From an uncultured Pelagimonas sp. (GTDB taxonomy: Bacteria > Pseudomonadota > Alphaproteobacteria > Rhodobacterales > Rhodobacteraceae), in the NCBI GenBank assembly GCA_947497905.1, contig CANMIH010000008.1:62001-126000 (forward strand): a stretch of DNA of 64,000 nucleotides, given 5' to 3'. The position numbers and the translations under genes are program-made. The notes beneath the pieces were generated by a model, which did not search any database, was not told where the DNA came from, and worked only from the letters and a program-made list of their open reading frames with translations. Below are positions 12,115-20,440 of the stretch, in pieces (the stretch's first letter is position 1; each line of letters starts with the position of its first letter).

Positions 12115-12417
12115 TCAACGGATTGGTTTGTGGACGGTCACCAGTTTGGTGCCATCGGGAAAAGTTGCCTCGACCTGAACATCGTGGATCATCTCAGGCA
12201 CACCCGTCATACATTGGTCGTATGTGATCACCGATGCCCCAGCTTCCATCAATTCAGCCACGCTGCGGCCATCCCTAGCACCTTCAACTACGGCATCAGT
12301 GATAAGCGCTATGGCCTCGGGGTGATTGAGTTTCACACCGCGCGCCAGACGCTTGCGGGCCACCTCAGCGGCCATTGCCACCAACAGTTTGTCTTTTTCT
12401 CGTGGGGTGAGGTTCAT
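12115..12417 (-). CDS. ureA: Urease gamma subunit UreA
   Basis: The 100-residue subunit starts [12 protein letters not shown] and contains [14 protein letters not shown] and the C-terminal [17 protein letters not shown] signature; length and motifs are standard. It begins one base after the ureD stop, and its own stop abuts ureB. The order ureD-A-B-C is typical for this group. Confidence 0.96.
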   Translation of the reverse strand: MNLTPREKDKLLVAMAAEVARKRLARGVKLNHPEAIALITDAVVEGARDGRSVAELMEAGASVITYDQCMTGVPEMIHDVQVEATFPDGTKLVTVHKPIR

Positions 12418-12418
12418 G

Positions 12419-13171
12419 TCAGATCATCCAGGGTCGAGGAAGCGCCCGCCCCGTGAGACGGGTCAGGATCGGGCACAGAAATTGACGGAGCGCAAAGCTG
12501 TCGGGGGCCAGCGCACGCATCACCAGCACGTCAGGCAACACAAGGCTTGCGCCTCCGGTGGTCGGAAGAAGATGACGGACCGCAGCCAGATGCCCTTCGG
12601 CATCTGAACCGACGTGAACCAAGCTCACCATCGCCCCTGCACCATCTGCAATAGCCATTTGAGAGAGGTGTTCGGTTATCGCACCGTCGAGTTTTATGGC
12701 ATCAAGATAAAGAAGGTGGCCCGATCGCGTGATGGAAACCTTGTCATGAAAGCTCCCCTGTCTCAGGGTCTCTCCCATGGTGTGCCGTCCAAATACAAGC
12801 GGTTCACAAAACGTGAGCCGGGCAGTGTCGGCCAAGTCTACGGTAAGGGTCCGCTGCATGGCACAGCCATCAAAGAGAATGGTCTCTTGCGGAAGCCAGT
12901 TGGCGCGTGCATCTTCTCCCACCTTCACATGGGTCACGATCCGGCCAACTTGTCCCGGTTGCGCCCGATAAGCCCGCTCGGCCGCTTGCGTGGTCAGTGT
13001 CAGCTCTGACGTGGCGCCGGCAGTAAAGACTTGCTCGAACCGGTCCCCCCCTGTCACTCCGCCAGCCGTGTTGATCAATACGGCCTGCAAATCAGATGAG
13101 CTGCGCGGGAACAGCACCTTGAGTGAACCGGATTGGTGTAAAGACTGAATGACACTGCGACAGTCACGCAC
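12419..13171 (-). CDS. ureD: Urease accessory protein UreD (start uncertain, probably further upstream)
   Basis: UreD scaffolds UreF and UreG on apo-urease. The 250 residues from GTG 13171 include [34 protein letters not shown] and GRHTMGE, all UreD hallmarks. The open frame continues upstream to a stop at 13310-13312. It encodes a UreD-like N-terminus (QPRAQGKAVVSSK at about 13174-13212) that the GTG start would cut off. No ATG, GTG or TTG exists in that extension; only ATT, ATC or CTG codons do. Either a rare start codon is used or the normal start has been lost. First gene of the urease operon. Confidence 0.88.
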   Translation of the reverse strand: MRDCRSVIQSLHQSGSLKVLFPRSSSDLQAVLINTAGGVTGGDRFEQVFTAGATSELTLTTQAAERAYRAQPGQVGRIVTHVKVGEDARANWLPQETILFDGCAMQRTLTVDLADTARLTFCEPLVFGRHTMGETLRQGSFHDKVSITRSGHLLYLDAIKLDGAITEHLSQMAIADGAGAMVSLVHVGSDAEGHLAAVRHLLPTTGGASLVLPDVLVMRALAPDSFALRQFLCPILTRLTGRALPRPWMI

Positions 13172-13411
13172 CTTACTGGATACAACAGCTTTGCCCTGCG
13201 CACGGGGCTGACTGCTGAGGTCGGCTTCAATGGGATATGTCGACTGGTACGTGATGAGAACGGGCCTTCGAGTTGCTGCCCGTCTAGATTTCAGCCCAGC
13301 GTCGCGGATTTAAGCATCCTGGCCCCAAAGGGCCTCATCTTGAGCGTGTCAGCCCAAGATTTCGTCGAAATCGATGCCTTGCGCCCGAACATTGGGCGCT
13401 TCGCAAAACAA

Positions 13412-13870
13412 TTAGAGCGGAATACCGCGGTTTCGCTTAATCTCTTTGAGCACAACATTGGTCTGTGCGCTTTCCACCGCAGGGAGGCGAAACAGAAACT
13501 CTTCGAGAAATCGATTGTACTCGGCGATATTTTCACAGAGCACACGCAACAGATAATCCGCCTGCCCTGTTGTGGCGAAGCATTCCAAAACCTCGCTTTG
13601 TGTCTGCACCGCTGTGATAAACTGTTGCAGATGTTCGGGATTATGCCGGGTGAGCTGAATGTGGACCAGCGCTTGAAACTCAAGACCAACTTGATCTGGT
13701 GTCACTTCTGCTTTGTAGCGCGCGATGACACCCGCCTCTTCAAATTGGCGCACACGTCGCCAACAAGCGGAAGAAGACATACCCACCTTGTCGGCAAGAT
13801 CCGCGTTAGACAGGCGACAGTCTTCCTGCAGGAGAGTTAGGAGTTGGCGGTCCCGCGCATCAAGCTTCAT
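13412..13870 (-). CDS. Lrp/AsnC-family regulator divergent from indolepyruvate oxidoreductase
   Basis: From ATG 13870 (MKLDARDRQLL) this is a 152-residue Lrp-type protein: a winged HTH (LSNADLADKVGMSSSACWRRV) and a RAM domain (FATTGQADYLLRVL). The open frame to 13912 adds 14 residues with no family similarity. It is transcribed away from the 3.4-kb oxidoreductase gene with ~130 bp between starts. Lrp-type control of that aromatic amino-acid catabolic gene is the natural inference. The urease genes lie downstream in the same direction, after ~180-240 bp. Confidence 0.9.
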   Translation of the reverse strand: MKLDARDRQLLTLLQEDCRLSNADLADKVGMSSSACWRRVRQFEEAGVIARYKAEVTPDQVGLEFQALVHIQLTRHNPEHLQQFITAVQTQSEVLECFATTGQADYLLRVLCENIAEYNRFLEEFLFRLPAVESAQTNVVLKEIKRNRGIPL

Positions 13871-13999
13871 GGTTGATTTATCCGAATAGTGGGCAGCTTG
13901 TGGTATTATCAACCAACTTAGAGGCGTACGATGTAGTAATTTGGCCGATTTATCCAGATTTTTCGGGAGATACTAGGAAAAAACGCCCGGAGGCCTTCA

Positions 14000-16900
14000 A
14001 TGCAAGACCTGAATCCCAGCTTTGCACCCTACAAATTGTCCGATCGCTACACCCAGAGGACCGGACGTGTTTTCCTAACGGGCACCCAAGCCCTTGTCCG
14101 CATCATGTTGGATCAGGCACGGCGGGATAAGTCGTCCGGGTTAAACACTGCTGGTTTTATTTCCGGCTATCGGGGATCTCCTCTGGGTGGGCTGGATCTC
14201 GAACTGTGGCGCGCCCGTGAGTTGACCACCGAAAACAAGATCACTTTTGTTCCAGCTGTGAACGAGGATCTTGGCGCAACAGCCGTTCTAGGAGCCCAGC
14301 AGGCGATATTGGATCCCGACTGCGAAGTCGATGGCGTGTTTTCCATGTGGTACGGCAAAGGCCCAGGTGTTGATCGTTCAGGTGACGCGCTGAAACACGG
14401 CAATGCCTATGGGTCTGCAGCCAAAGGCGGCGTGTTGGTTGTCGCAGGTGATGACCATGGATGTGTGTCATCGTCGATGCCGCATCAATCCGATGTCGCC
14501 TTTATGTCGTGGTTTATGCCTACCCTAAACCCTGCTTCTGTCGCAGAATATCAGGCCTTTGGTGAGTATGGCATCGCCCTAAGCCGTTTCTCTGGCACCT
14601 GGGTTGGTTTCAAGGCCATTTCCGAGACCGTCGAAAGCGGACAATCGGTTGAACTGCACTCAGACCGAGACTTTAGCTACCCCGATATCGAAATTCCACC
14701 GGCGGGCCTACATGTGCGTGGCTCTGATCTGCCCAGCCCCGAAATTGAGACCCGCATTAAGTATAAGCTTGATGCAGTGGCGGCCTTTGTCGAAGCCAAC
14801 CCAATTGATCACCCGATCTATGACATCAAAGACGCCAGTTTTGGATTTGTCACCACCGGTAAAGGCCATCTGGATCTCATGGAGGCACTACGCCTGCTTG
14901 GTGTGGACGAAGCCGCCTGCCGTCGCCTTGGCATCGACATTTACAAGGTCGGCATGGTCTGGCCTCTGGCACGACGGGATGCGCTTGGGTTTGTCCGCGG
15001 CAAACGCGAAGTCATGGTGATCGAAGAGAAACGCGGCATCATCGAAAGCCAATTCAAAGAGTACTTCTATGATTGGCCGGGTGATAAACCCGAAAAGATG
15101 GTTGGCAAACATCGCGCGGTTGGGGACCCCTTGCTGCCCTGGACCGGCGAGCTTAGCCCACTTGATTTGGTTCCCGTAGTGGCCGAGCGGCTCAACACAT
15201 TCTTCCCTGAAGAGGGATTGCTGGACAAAGCCAACGCTCTGGTCGCCCCGCCTAAAATTGCCCTCGCCGTTCCCGGTGCCAATCGAACGCCTTATTTCTG
15301 TTCCGGCTGCCCACATAACACTTCGACTCGCCTGCCCGAGGGGTCGAAAGCCGCCTCCGGTATTGGCTGTCACGTGATGGCGAGCTGGATGGGGCGTGAA
15401 ACTGTCGGCTATGCCCAGATGGGCGGCGAAGGTGTGCCTCACATGGTGGCTTCGCTTTACAATGGCGGCAAACACCAGTTCCAGAACCTTGGTGAGGGCA
15501 CCTGGTATCACTCTGGATCGCTGGCGATCCGTCAGGCCGTTGCCGCAGAGACCAACATCACCTATAAAATCCTCTATAACGACGCCGTTGCCATGACCGG
15601 TGGCCAACCCGTAGATGGCCCCGTTTCCGTGCTGGGCATCGCGCAGACCTGTCGCGCAGAAGGGGTCGAGCGCATTGCGCTGGTCTCAGATGACATTGGC
15701 AAATTCAACCGGGCCGAGTTTCCAACCGGCACCACATTTAACGATCGCTCGGAACTGGATGGGGTTCAGCGCGAGCTACGCGAAATCCCGGGCGTAACTG
15801 TCATCATCTACGAACAAACCTGCGCCACCGAGAAACGGCGCCGGCGCAAACGTGGCAAGATCGAAGACCCCAAGCGGTTCGCCTTTATCAACCCTGCCGT
15901 ATGCGAAGGCTGTGGCGACTGTTCGGTTGAAAGCAATTGCCTGAGCATCGAGCCCTTGGAGACGGAATTGGGGCGCAAGCGTCGGGTCAACTTATCAAGC
16001 TGTAACAAAGACTTTTCCTGTCTCAATGGGTTCTGCCCCAGCTTTGTCACCGTGGAAAACGCGGTTCGACGCAAGAAATCAGGGGCAGATCTGGATTATG
16101 CACTGCTGACTGAAGACCTGCCCTACCCCTCTCTGACTCCTCTCAACGCACCCTATGATCTGCTCGTCACAGGGGTTGGCGGAACAGGTGTGGTTACCGT
16201 TGGCGCGCTGATCACTATGGCGGCCCACCTGGAGGGCAAAGGTTCAAGCGTTCTGGACTTCACTGGATTTGCGCAGAAGTTCGGCACAGTGCTGAGCTTT
16301 ATTCGCTTGGCGGAAAAGCCAAGCGACATTCATCAGGTGCGAACAGACAATGGTCGGGCTCATGCGGTGATCGGGTGTGATGTGGTGGTATCCTCGTCCC
16401 CCAAAGCGTCGGTACTGTACCGCAATGGCACCAAAATGGTCCTGAACACTGCAGAAATGCCAACCGGGGATCTGGTTCTCAACCGGGATGCGCAATTGCG
16501 CGTCGCTGCTCGTACCAAAACCATTGCCGACGCGATTGGGGCCGAAAACCTGTCGCACATGGATGCCAATGCCCTGGCCGAGAAATATCTGGGTGACAGC
16601 GTTTTTGCCAATGTCATGATGCTTGGCTTTGCCTGGCAATCGGGTCTTGTTCCGGTGAGCGACATCGCTCTGAAACAGGCCATTGAGCTAAACGGTGTTG
16701 CCATCGAGAAAAACCTGCGGGCCTTTGATCTCGGACGGGTGCTGTCGCATGAACCAAAGGCTTTGTCGGACGAAAAACCTGAACCAGCTCCGCTGAGCTT
16801 TGATGCCCTTGTTGACCGCCATGTCACCCGTTTGACGGAGTATCATTCCTCTGCCTACGCCAAGCGGTACCGACGCACCATTTCGGGGTTTGTAGAACCC

Positions 16901-17431
16901 CTTTCTGAAACCGAACGCGAGACACTTGGACCTGTCGCTGCAAATTCGCTTTATAAGCTGATGGCCATCAAAGATGAGTATGAAGTTGCGCGCCTGCACA
17001 TGGGGCAAGAATTCCAAGACATGTTGGCGGAAGAGTTTGAAGACGGGTTCTCGATGAATTATCACATGGCCCCACCCCTAATTTCACGCAAGACAGACGC
17101 CCGAGGCCGGCCTGTGAAGCGCCAGTTTGGAGCGGGATTTGCGAAACTGTTAAGAGGATTGTCGCGCCTGCGACGGGTTCGAAATAGCGTTTTGGATCCG
17201 TTCCGCTACACGACGGAGCGCAAACAAGAGCGAGAACTGATCACTTGGTTTGAGGGCATCTTAGAACAGGTTTCACAGCGAAGTAGCGCTGGACAGGTCA
17301 GCCTCGACCTCTGTCACAAGATCCTCGCAGCGCCCATGGATATTCGCGGATATGGCCCTGTGAAAGAATTGGCGATTGAAACGGTCAAACCCCAGGTCGC
17401 AGAACACTTGACGCAACTCAAGACGATGTGA
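14000..17431 (+). CDS. Indolepyruvate ferredoxin oxidoreductase, single-chain alpha/gamma fusion
   Basis: The 1143-residue protein oxidatively decarboxylates aryl-pyruvates from transaminated aromatic amino acids to aryl-acetyl-CoA, reducing ferredoxin. The N-terminal half has pyrimidine and thiamine-diphosphate domains (GFISGYRGSPLGGLD near residue 53; FCSGCPHNTSTRLPEGS near 433). An iron-sulfur segment follows (CEGCGDCSVESNC near 637, with further cysteines to ~680). Next comes a gamma-type domain (VTGVGGTGVVTVGAL near 717) and a C-terminal helical DUF6537-like region. In archaea these are separate IorA and IorB chains; the fused form is common in Alpha- and Betaproteobacteria. A perfect terminator follows. 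Confidence 0.93.
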   Translation: MQDLNPSFAPYKLSDRYTQRTGRVFLTGTQALVRIMLDQARRDKSSGLNTAGFISGYRGSPLGGLDLELWRARELTTENKITFVPAVNEDLGATAVLGAQQAILDPDCEVDGVFSMWYGKGPGVDRSGDALKHGNAYGSAAKGGVLVVAGDDHGCVSSSMPHQSDVAFMSWFMPTLNPASVAEYQAFGEYGIALSRFSGTWVGFKAISETVESGQSVELHSDRDFSYPDIEIPPAGLHVRGSDLPSPEIETRIKYKLDAVAAFVEANPIDHPIYDIKDASFGFVTTGKGHLDLMEALRLLGVDEAACRRLGIDIYKVGMVWPLARRDALGFVRGKREVMVIEEKRGIIESQFKEYFYDWPGDKPEKMVGKHRAVGDPLLPWTGELSPLDLVPVVAERLNTFFPEEGLLDKANALVAPPKIALAVPGANRTPYFCSGCPHNTSTRLPEGSKAASGIGCHVMASWMGRETVGYAQMGGEGVPHMVASLYNGGKHQFQNLGEGTWYHSGSLAIRQAVAAETNITYKILYNDAVAMTGGQPVDGPVSVLGIAQTCRAEGVERIALVSDDIGKFNRAEFPTGTTFNDRSELDGVQRELREIPGVTVIIYEQTCATEKRRRRKRGKIEDPKRFAFINPAVCEGCGDCSVESNCLSIEPLETELGRKRRVNLSSCNKDFSCLNGFCPSFVTVENAVRRKKSGADLDYALLTEDLPYPSLTPLNAPYDLLVTGVGGTGVVTVGALITMAAHLEGKGSSVLDFTGFAQKFGTVLSFIRLAEKPSDIHQVRTDNGRAHAVIGCDVVVSSSPKASVLYRNGTKMVLNTAEMPTGDLVLNRDAQLRVAARTKTIADAIGAENLSHMDANALAEKYLGDSVFANVMMLGFAWQSGLVPVSDIALKQAIELNGVAIEKNLRAFDLGRVLSHEPKALSDEKPEPAPLSFDALVDRHVTRLTEYHSSAYAKRYRRTISGFVEPLSETERETLGPVAANSLYKLMAIKDEYEVARLHMGQEFQDMLAEEFEDGFSMNYHMAPPLISRKTDARGRPVKRQFGAGFAKLLRGLSRLRRVRNSVLDPFRYTTERKQERELITWFEGILEQVSQRSSAGQVSLDLCHKILAAPMDIRGYGPVKELAIETVKPQVAEHLTQLKTM

Positions 17432-17450
17432 CAGGTCTCCCTGTCTAAAC

Positions 17451-17480
17451 AAGAAGGTGGCCCAGTCTGGCCACCTTCTT
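17451..17480 (+). terminator. Intrinsic terminator after indolepyruvate oxidoreductase
   Basis: AAGAAGGTGGCC and GGCCACCTTCTT form a perfect 12-bp stem with a 6-nt loop (cagtct), continuing into ttgt. It starts 20 bp after the stop codon. Confidence 0.9.
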
Positions 17481-17482
17481 TT

Positions 17483-17656
17483 GTAAATACCTGCTGAATG
17501 CGAGCCGGTCACTTCACGAAGGCCAAATGCAGAACAGTGTTCTGGAATTGCACCCAAATCGGAGAAGATTCCTCCTTTCCCGCCTCAAATCATTGTGAGC
17601 CGAGGAACAATCGCTTACGCCTTTGGCCAAAGATATTTATCCACTGGGAGGATTCC
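17483..17656 (+). promoter_or_regulatory. Long untranslated leader of metY, possible regulatory RNA
   Basis: About 175 bp separate the terminator from metY. A GTGAGC...GCTTAC stem (one G-U pair, 12-nt loop) lies at ~17594-17617. TTCCTC at ~17569 can pair with GAGGAA inside that loop, and ATTGT/ACAAT gives an alternative stem. SAM-responsive riboswitches precede methionine genes in this class, but the strand after the stem does not match the SAM-II core well. A strong GGGAGG Shine-Dalgarno lies at 17646-17651. Regulatory function is inferred. Confidence 0.25.
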
Positions 17657-18949
17657 ATGACCGACGCTCCGAACTACGGCTTTGACACACTGCAGATTCA
17701 CGCAGGCGCACGCCCTGATCCGGCCACCGGCGCACGCCAGACCCCGATTTATCAAACCACGGCTTATGTGTTCCGCGACGCCGAACATGCGGCTGCACTG
17801 TTTAACCTGCAGGAAGTGGGATACATCTATTCTCGCCTGACCAACCCAACCGTTGCCGTTCTTCAGGAACGCGTTGCGACACTAGAGGGCGGTGTCGGTG
17901 CGGTTGCCTGTTCTTCGGGTCACGCGGCCCAGATCATGGCGCTGTTTCCGCTGATGGGTCCGGGTAAAAACGTCGTTGTCTCGACGCGCCTCTACGGTGG
18001 CACCATTACCCAGTTCAGCCAGACCATCAAGCGCTTTGGCTGGGAAGCCAAGTTCGTAGATTTCGACGATCTTGATGCTGTTTCTGCTGCCATCGACGAA
18101 GACACGCGCGCTGTTTTCTGTGAATCCATCGCCAATCCCGGCGGCTATATCACTGATATTGAGGCCATTGCCGGTGTGGCGGACAACGCAGGCCTGCCTC
18201 TGATTGTCGACAACACGTCGGCAACGCCTTACCTGTGTAACCCGATTTCCTTGGGCGCGACCTTGGTGGTTCATTCGCTGACCAAATACCTCACCGGCAA
18301 CGGCACCGTAACCGGCGGCATTGTGGTCGACAGCGGCAAGTTCGACTGGTCCGCAAGCGACAAATTCCCATCGCTGTCCGCACCTGAGCCAGCCTATCAT
18401 GGCCTCAAGTTCCACGAGACCTTCGGCCCTCTGGCCTTTACCTTCCATGGCATTGCTATCGGCTTGCGTGACCTTGGCATGACATTGAACCCACAGGCGG
18501 CACATTACACATTGATGGGGATCGAAACTCTGTCACTGCGGATGGAGCGCCACGTGGAAAACGCGCAGAAAATCGCGGGCTGGCTGGAAGGCCATGATGC
18601 GGTTGAGGCAGTGACCTATGCCGGGCTGGAAAGTTCGCCTTACAACCACCGTGTTGAACGCATTTGCCCGAAAGGTGCTGGGGCCCTTTTCACCGTGGCT
18701 TTGAAAGGCGGGTACGATGCCTGCATCAAGTTTGTGGATTCGCTTGAGATCTTTAGCCATGTGGCCAATCTCGGCGACACGCGCTCCTTGGTCATTCATT
18801 CCGCGTCGACCACGCACCGCCAGCTGACGCCGGAACAGCAGACCGCTGCGGGTGCAGCACCCAATGTTGTGCGCATTTCCATCGGTATCGAAAACGCAGA
18901 AGATCTGATGGCAGATCTTGATCAGGCGCTTACCAAAGCCAACGCCTGA
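17657..18949 (+). CDS. metY: O-acetylhomoserine sulfhydrylase (PLP-dependent)
   Basis: The 430-residue protein begins at ATG 17657, set by GGGAGG 5 nt upstream; the longer open frame to 17498 is not family-like. It is a Cys/Met-metabolism PLP enzyme: RQTPIYQTTAYVF, YSRLTNPT, SSGHAAQ, VDNTSATPYLCNP, and the Schiff-base lysine in VVHSLTKYLTGNGTVTGG. SLGDTRSL-type anion-binding residues appear near the C-terminus (ANLGDTRSLVIHSAS). It makes homocysteine from O-acetylhomoserine and sulfide. The length (~430) separates MetY from the shorter MetB/MetZ group. Confidence 0.93.
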   Translation: MTDAPNYGFDTLQIHAGARPDPATGARQTPIYQTTAYVFRDAEHAAALFNLQEVGYIYSRLTNPTVAVLQERVATLEGGVGAVACSSGHAAQIMALFPLMGPGKNVVVSTRLYGGTITQFSQTIKRFGWEAKFVDFDDLDAVSAAIDEDTRAVFCESIANPGGYITDIEAIAGVADNAGLPLIVDNTSATPYLCNPISLGATLVVHSLTKYLTGNGTVTGGIVVDSGKFDWSASDKFPSLSAPEPAYHGLKFHETFGPLAFTFHGIAIGLRDLGMTLNPQAAHYTLMGIETLSLRMERHVENAQKIAGWLEGHDAVEAVTYAGLESSPYNHRVERICPKGAGALFTVALKGGYDACIKFVDSLEIFSHVANLGDTRSLVIHSASTTHRQLTPEQQTAAGAAPNVVRISIGIENAEDLMADLDQALTKANA

Positions 18950-18959
18950 TGCAATCTCA

Positions 18960-18980
18960 GGGTGGCCCGTTGGGCCACCC
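18960..18980. terminator. Convergent terminator between metY and the permease
   Basis: GGGTGGCCC-GTT-GGGCCACCC is a perfect 9-bp stem with a 3-nt loop between two convergent genes. It lacks a clear U-tract on either strand but can serve both. Confidence 0.65.
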
Positions 18981-18986
18981 ACCCGC

Positions 18987-19913
18987 TCAAAGGGCCCCTA
19001 AAGGCGTCAGAGCATAGAGGAATCCTGCCGAAATCGCCATGGTCAGGATGACGATAAGAAACGCTGCGATCATCGGAAGCCGGAAGATCGAGCGGAGCAG
19101 GATAACTTCGGTCAAACTGGCACCTGCGCTGCCAATAATCAGCGCCATCACAGCCCCCAGAGACATACCTTTCGCGGCCAGAGCTGCCGAAAGCGGGATC
19201 ACGGCCTCGGCACGAATGTAAAGCGGGATGCCAATCACCGCGGCGACAGGAACGGCCAGAAGATTGTCATTGCCCGCGTATGCGGTGATCAGATCCGTTG
19301 GCATAAATCCATAGATGACCGACCCAATAGCAATACCACCGAGCAAGTAAGGCAACACACTTCGGAAATCCTTCCACGTGCTACGCCAAATCCGCAACCA
19401 TTTGCTTTCGGCGGGCGTCGCTCCGCAGTTTGTGCTGCACCCAGAGGGTTTTGGGGCCTCATAGGCAGAGGGAACAACAAACCGCTCGAACCGCAATTGT
19501 TCCAACACGACTCCCGCCAAAATCGAGACACCCAGGGCAATCGCAAAGTAGACCAGCGTAACCTGCACACCAAAGGTCACGGCAAACAGCCCGATTATCA
19601 CCGGGTTGAGCAGTGGGCTCGAAAACAAGAATACCATCATTGGGCCAAACCCCGCCCGCGCGCGCAAGAGACCTTTCAGAAATGGGATGGTGGAACAGGA
19701 GCAAAACGGGGTGATAGCGCCCATCAACGCTGCGATGACATAGCCGCGACCGTTGCGAGAACTCAGGATGGACTGGATACGTTCAGGTGAGATGTACTCC
19801 TGAAGCACTCCAACACCATAGCTGATAATCAGAAACAAAGCCGTCAGTTCGACAGCCAGAAAGACAAACATGCCGCCTGCATCTTGTAGGGCAGCGGTTA
19901 GAGCCGGGGTCAT
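18987..19913 (-). CDS. ArsP/PF03773-type permease
   Basis: The 308-residue polytopic protein has about eight membrane segments in two halves. The first half carries the signature GAITPFCSCSTIPF around residues 66-79, followed by SSPLLNPVI. A cytosolic linker (~150-185) is cysteine-containing (SGCSTNCG). The second half repeats the pattern (IPLYIRAEAVIPL). Members export organoarsenicals (ArsP) or have unknown thiophilic substrates. AAGGA lies 6 nt before the ATG. It diverges from an arsR-type regulator through a shared operator region, so metal- or metalloid-dependent derepression is likely. The substrate is not fixed by the sequence. Confidence 0.85.
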   Translation of the reverse strand: MTPALTAALQDAGGMFVFLAVELTALFLIISYGVGVLQEYISPERIQSILSSRNGRGYVIAALMGAITPFCSCSTIPFLKGLLRARAGFGPMMVFLFSSPLLNPVIIGLFAVTFGVQVTLVYFAIALGVSILAGVVLEQLRFERFVVPSAYEAPKPSGCSTNCGATPAESKWLRIWRSTWKDFRSVLPYLLGGIAIGSVIYGFMPTDLITAYAGNDNLLAVPVAAVIGIPLYIRAEAVIPLSAALAAKGMSLGAVMALIIGSAGASLTEVILLRSIFRLPMIAAFLIVILTMAISAGFLYALTPLGAL

Positions 19914-19930
19914 GGTGATTCCTTTACGTT

Positions 19931-19997
19931 ATTACCGGTAATTTCGAAATATTGACGCGATGAATGCATGTCAATATATTACCGGTAACTTCGAAAT
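19931..19997. promoter_or_regulatory. Interlocked divergent promoters with duplicated operators (permease/arsR)
   Basis: Two 20-bp boxes, ATTACCGGTAATTTCGAAAT (19931-19950) and its one-base variant (19978-19997), lie as direct repeats 47 bp apart. Each is made of two abutting palindromes (TTACCGGTAA and TTCGAA). Between them, TTGACG (19952-19957), a 17-bp spacer and TATATT (19975-19980) form a rightward promoter. On the other strand TTGACA (19974-19969), 17 bp and TATTTC (19951-19946) form a leftward promoter over the same DNA. Each box covers the expected start site of one promoter. Confidence 0.8.
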
Positions 19998-20011
19998 GAG
20001 TGGAGATCTTC

Positions 20012-20317
20012 ATGGATGTCGACGACGTCGCCAAAGTTCTAAAAGACTTGGGCCATCCTCACCGCTTGAGAATTTTCAAACGCTTGACACGATCTGGCTT
20101 TGATGGGCTCCCGGTGGGGGTCTTACGCGAGGACCTCGATATCCCGCATTCCTCCATGACTCACCATGTTGCTGCCCTGGTCAGCGCAGGTTTGATCGAA
20201 CAGGTTCGCGAAGGTCGTATTCTGCGTTGTGTCCCAAAGTATGGCCGTCTGTGGGATGTCATCGCCTTTCTCCAAAGCGAATGCTGTGTCGAGGATCGTA
20301 GTCGGCAGATTGACTAA
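20012..20317 (+). CDS. ArsR-family transcriptional regulator
   Basis: The 101-residue protein is a small winged-helix repressor: LGHPHRLRIFKRLTRSG, recognition helix DLDIPHSSMTHHVAALVSAGLI and wing EQVREGRILRCVP. I chose ATG 20012 because GGAG lies 7 nt upstream; a GTG at 20000 overlaps that site. Cysteines occur only at the C-terminus (SECCVED), where a metal or metalloid site could form. It lacks the ELCVCDL-type alpha-3 site of classical ArsR/SmtB sensors. It is divergent from the permease and presumably represses both genes through the duplicated boxes. Confidence 0.88.
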   Translation: MDVDDVAKVLKDLGHPHRLRIFKRLTRSGFDGLPVGVLREDLDIPHSSMTHHVAALVSAGLIEQVREGRILRCVPKYGRLWDVIAFLQSECCVEDRSRQID

Positions 20318-20440
20318 TTTGGAGGACACAGGCGGGGATAAGCTACCAACCAAATTGGTCTAGATCCCCTTTCGTTTCCCCTTGTTCCGGCGCAAACGCA
20401 TGATCATGATCTGGTCACATGCGCCGTAAGGGAAATCCAG

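Noticed and set aside
13291-13389. Possible 33-codon leader ORF between lrp and ureD
   Set aside because: It has an ATG but no ribosome-binding site and is the tail of a shadow frame of the lrp gene.
17594-17650. SAM-II riboswitch call for the metY leader
   Set aside because: The stem is present but the conserved strand after it (AUAAA...GCUAAAGG type) is not; kept only as a weak regulatory leader.
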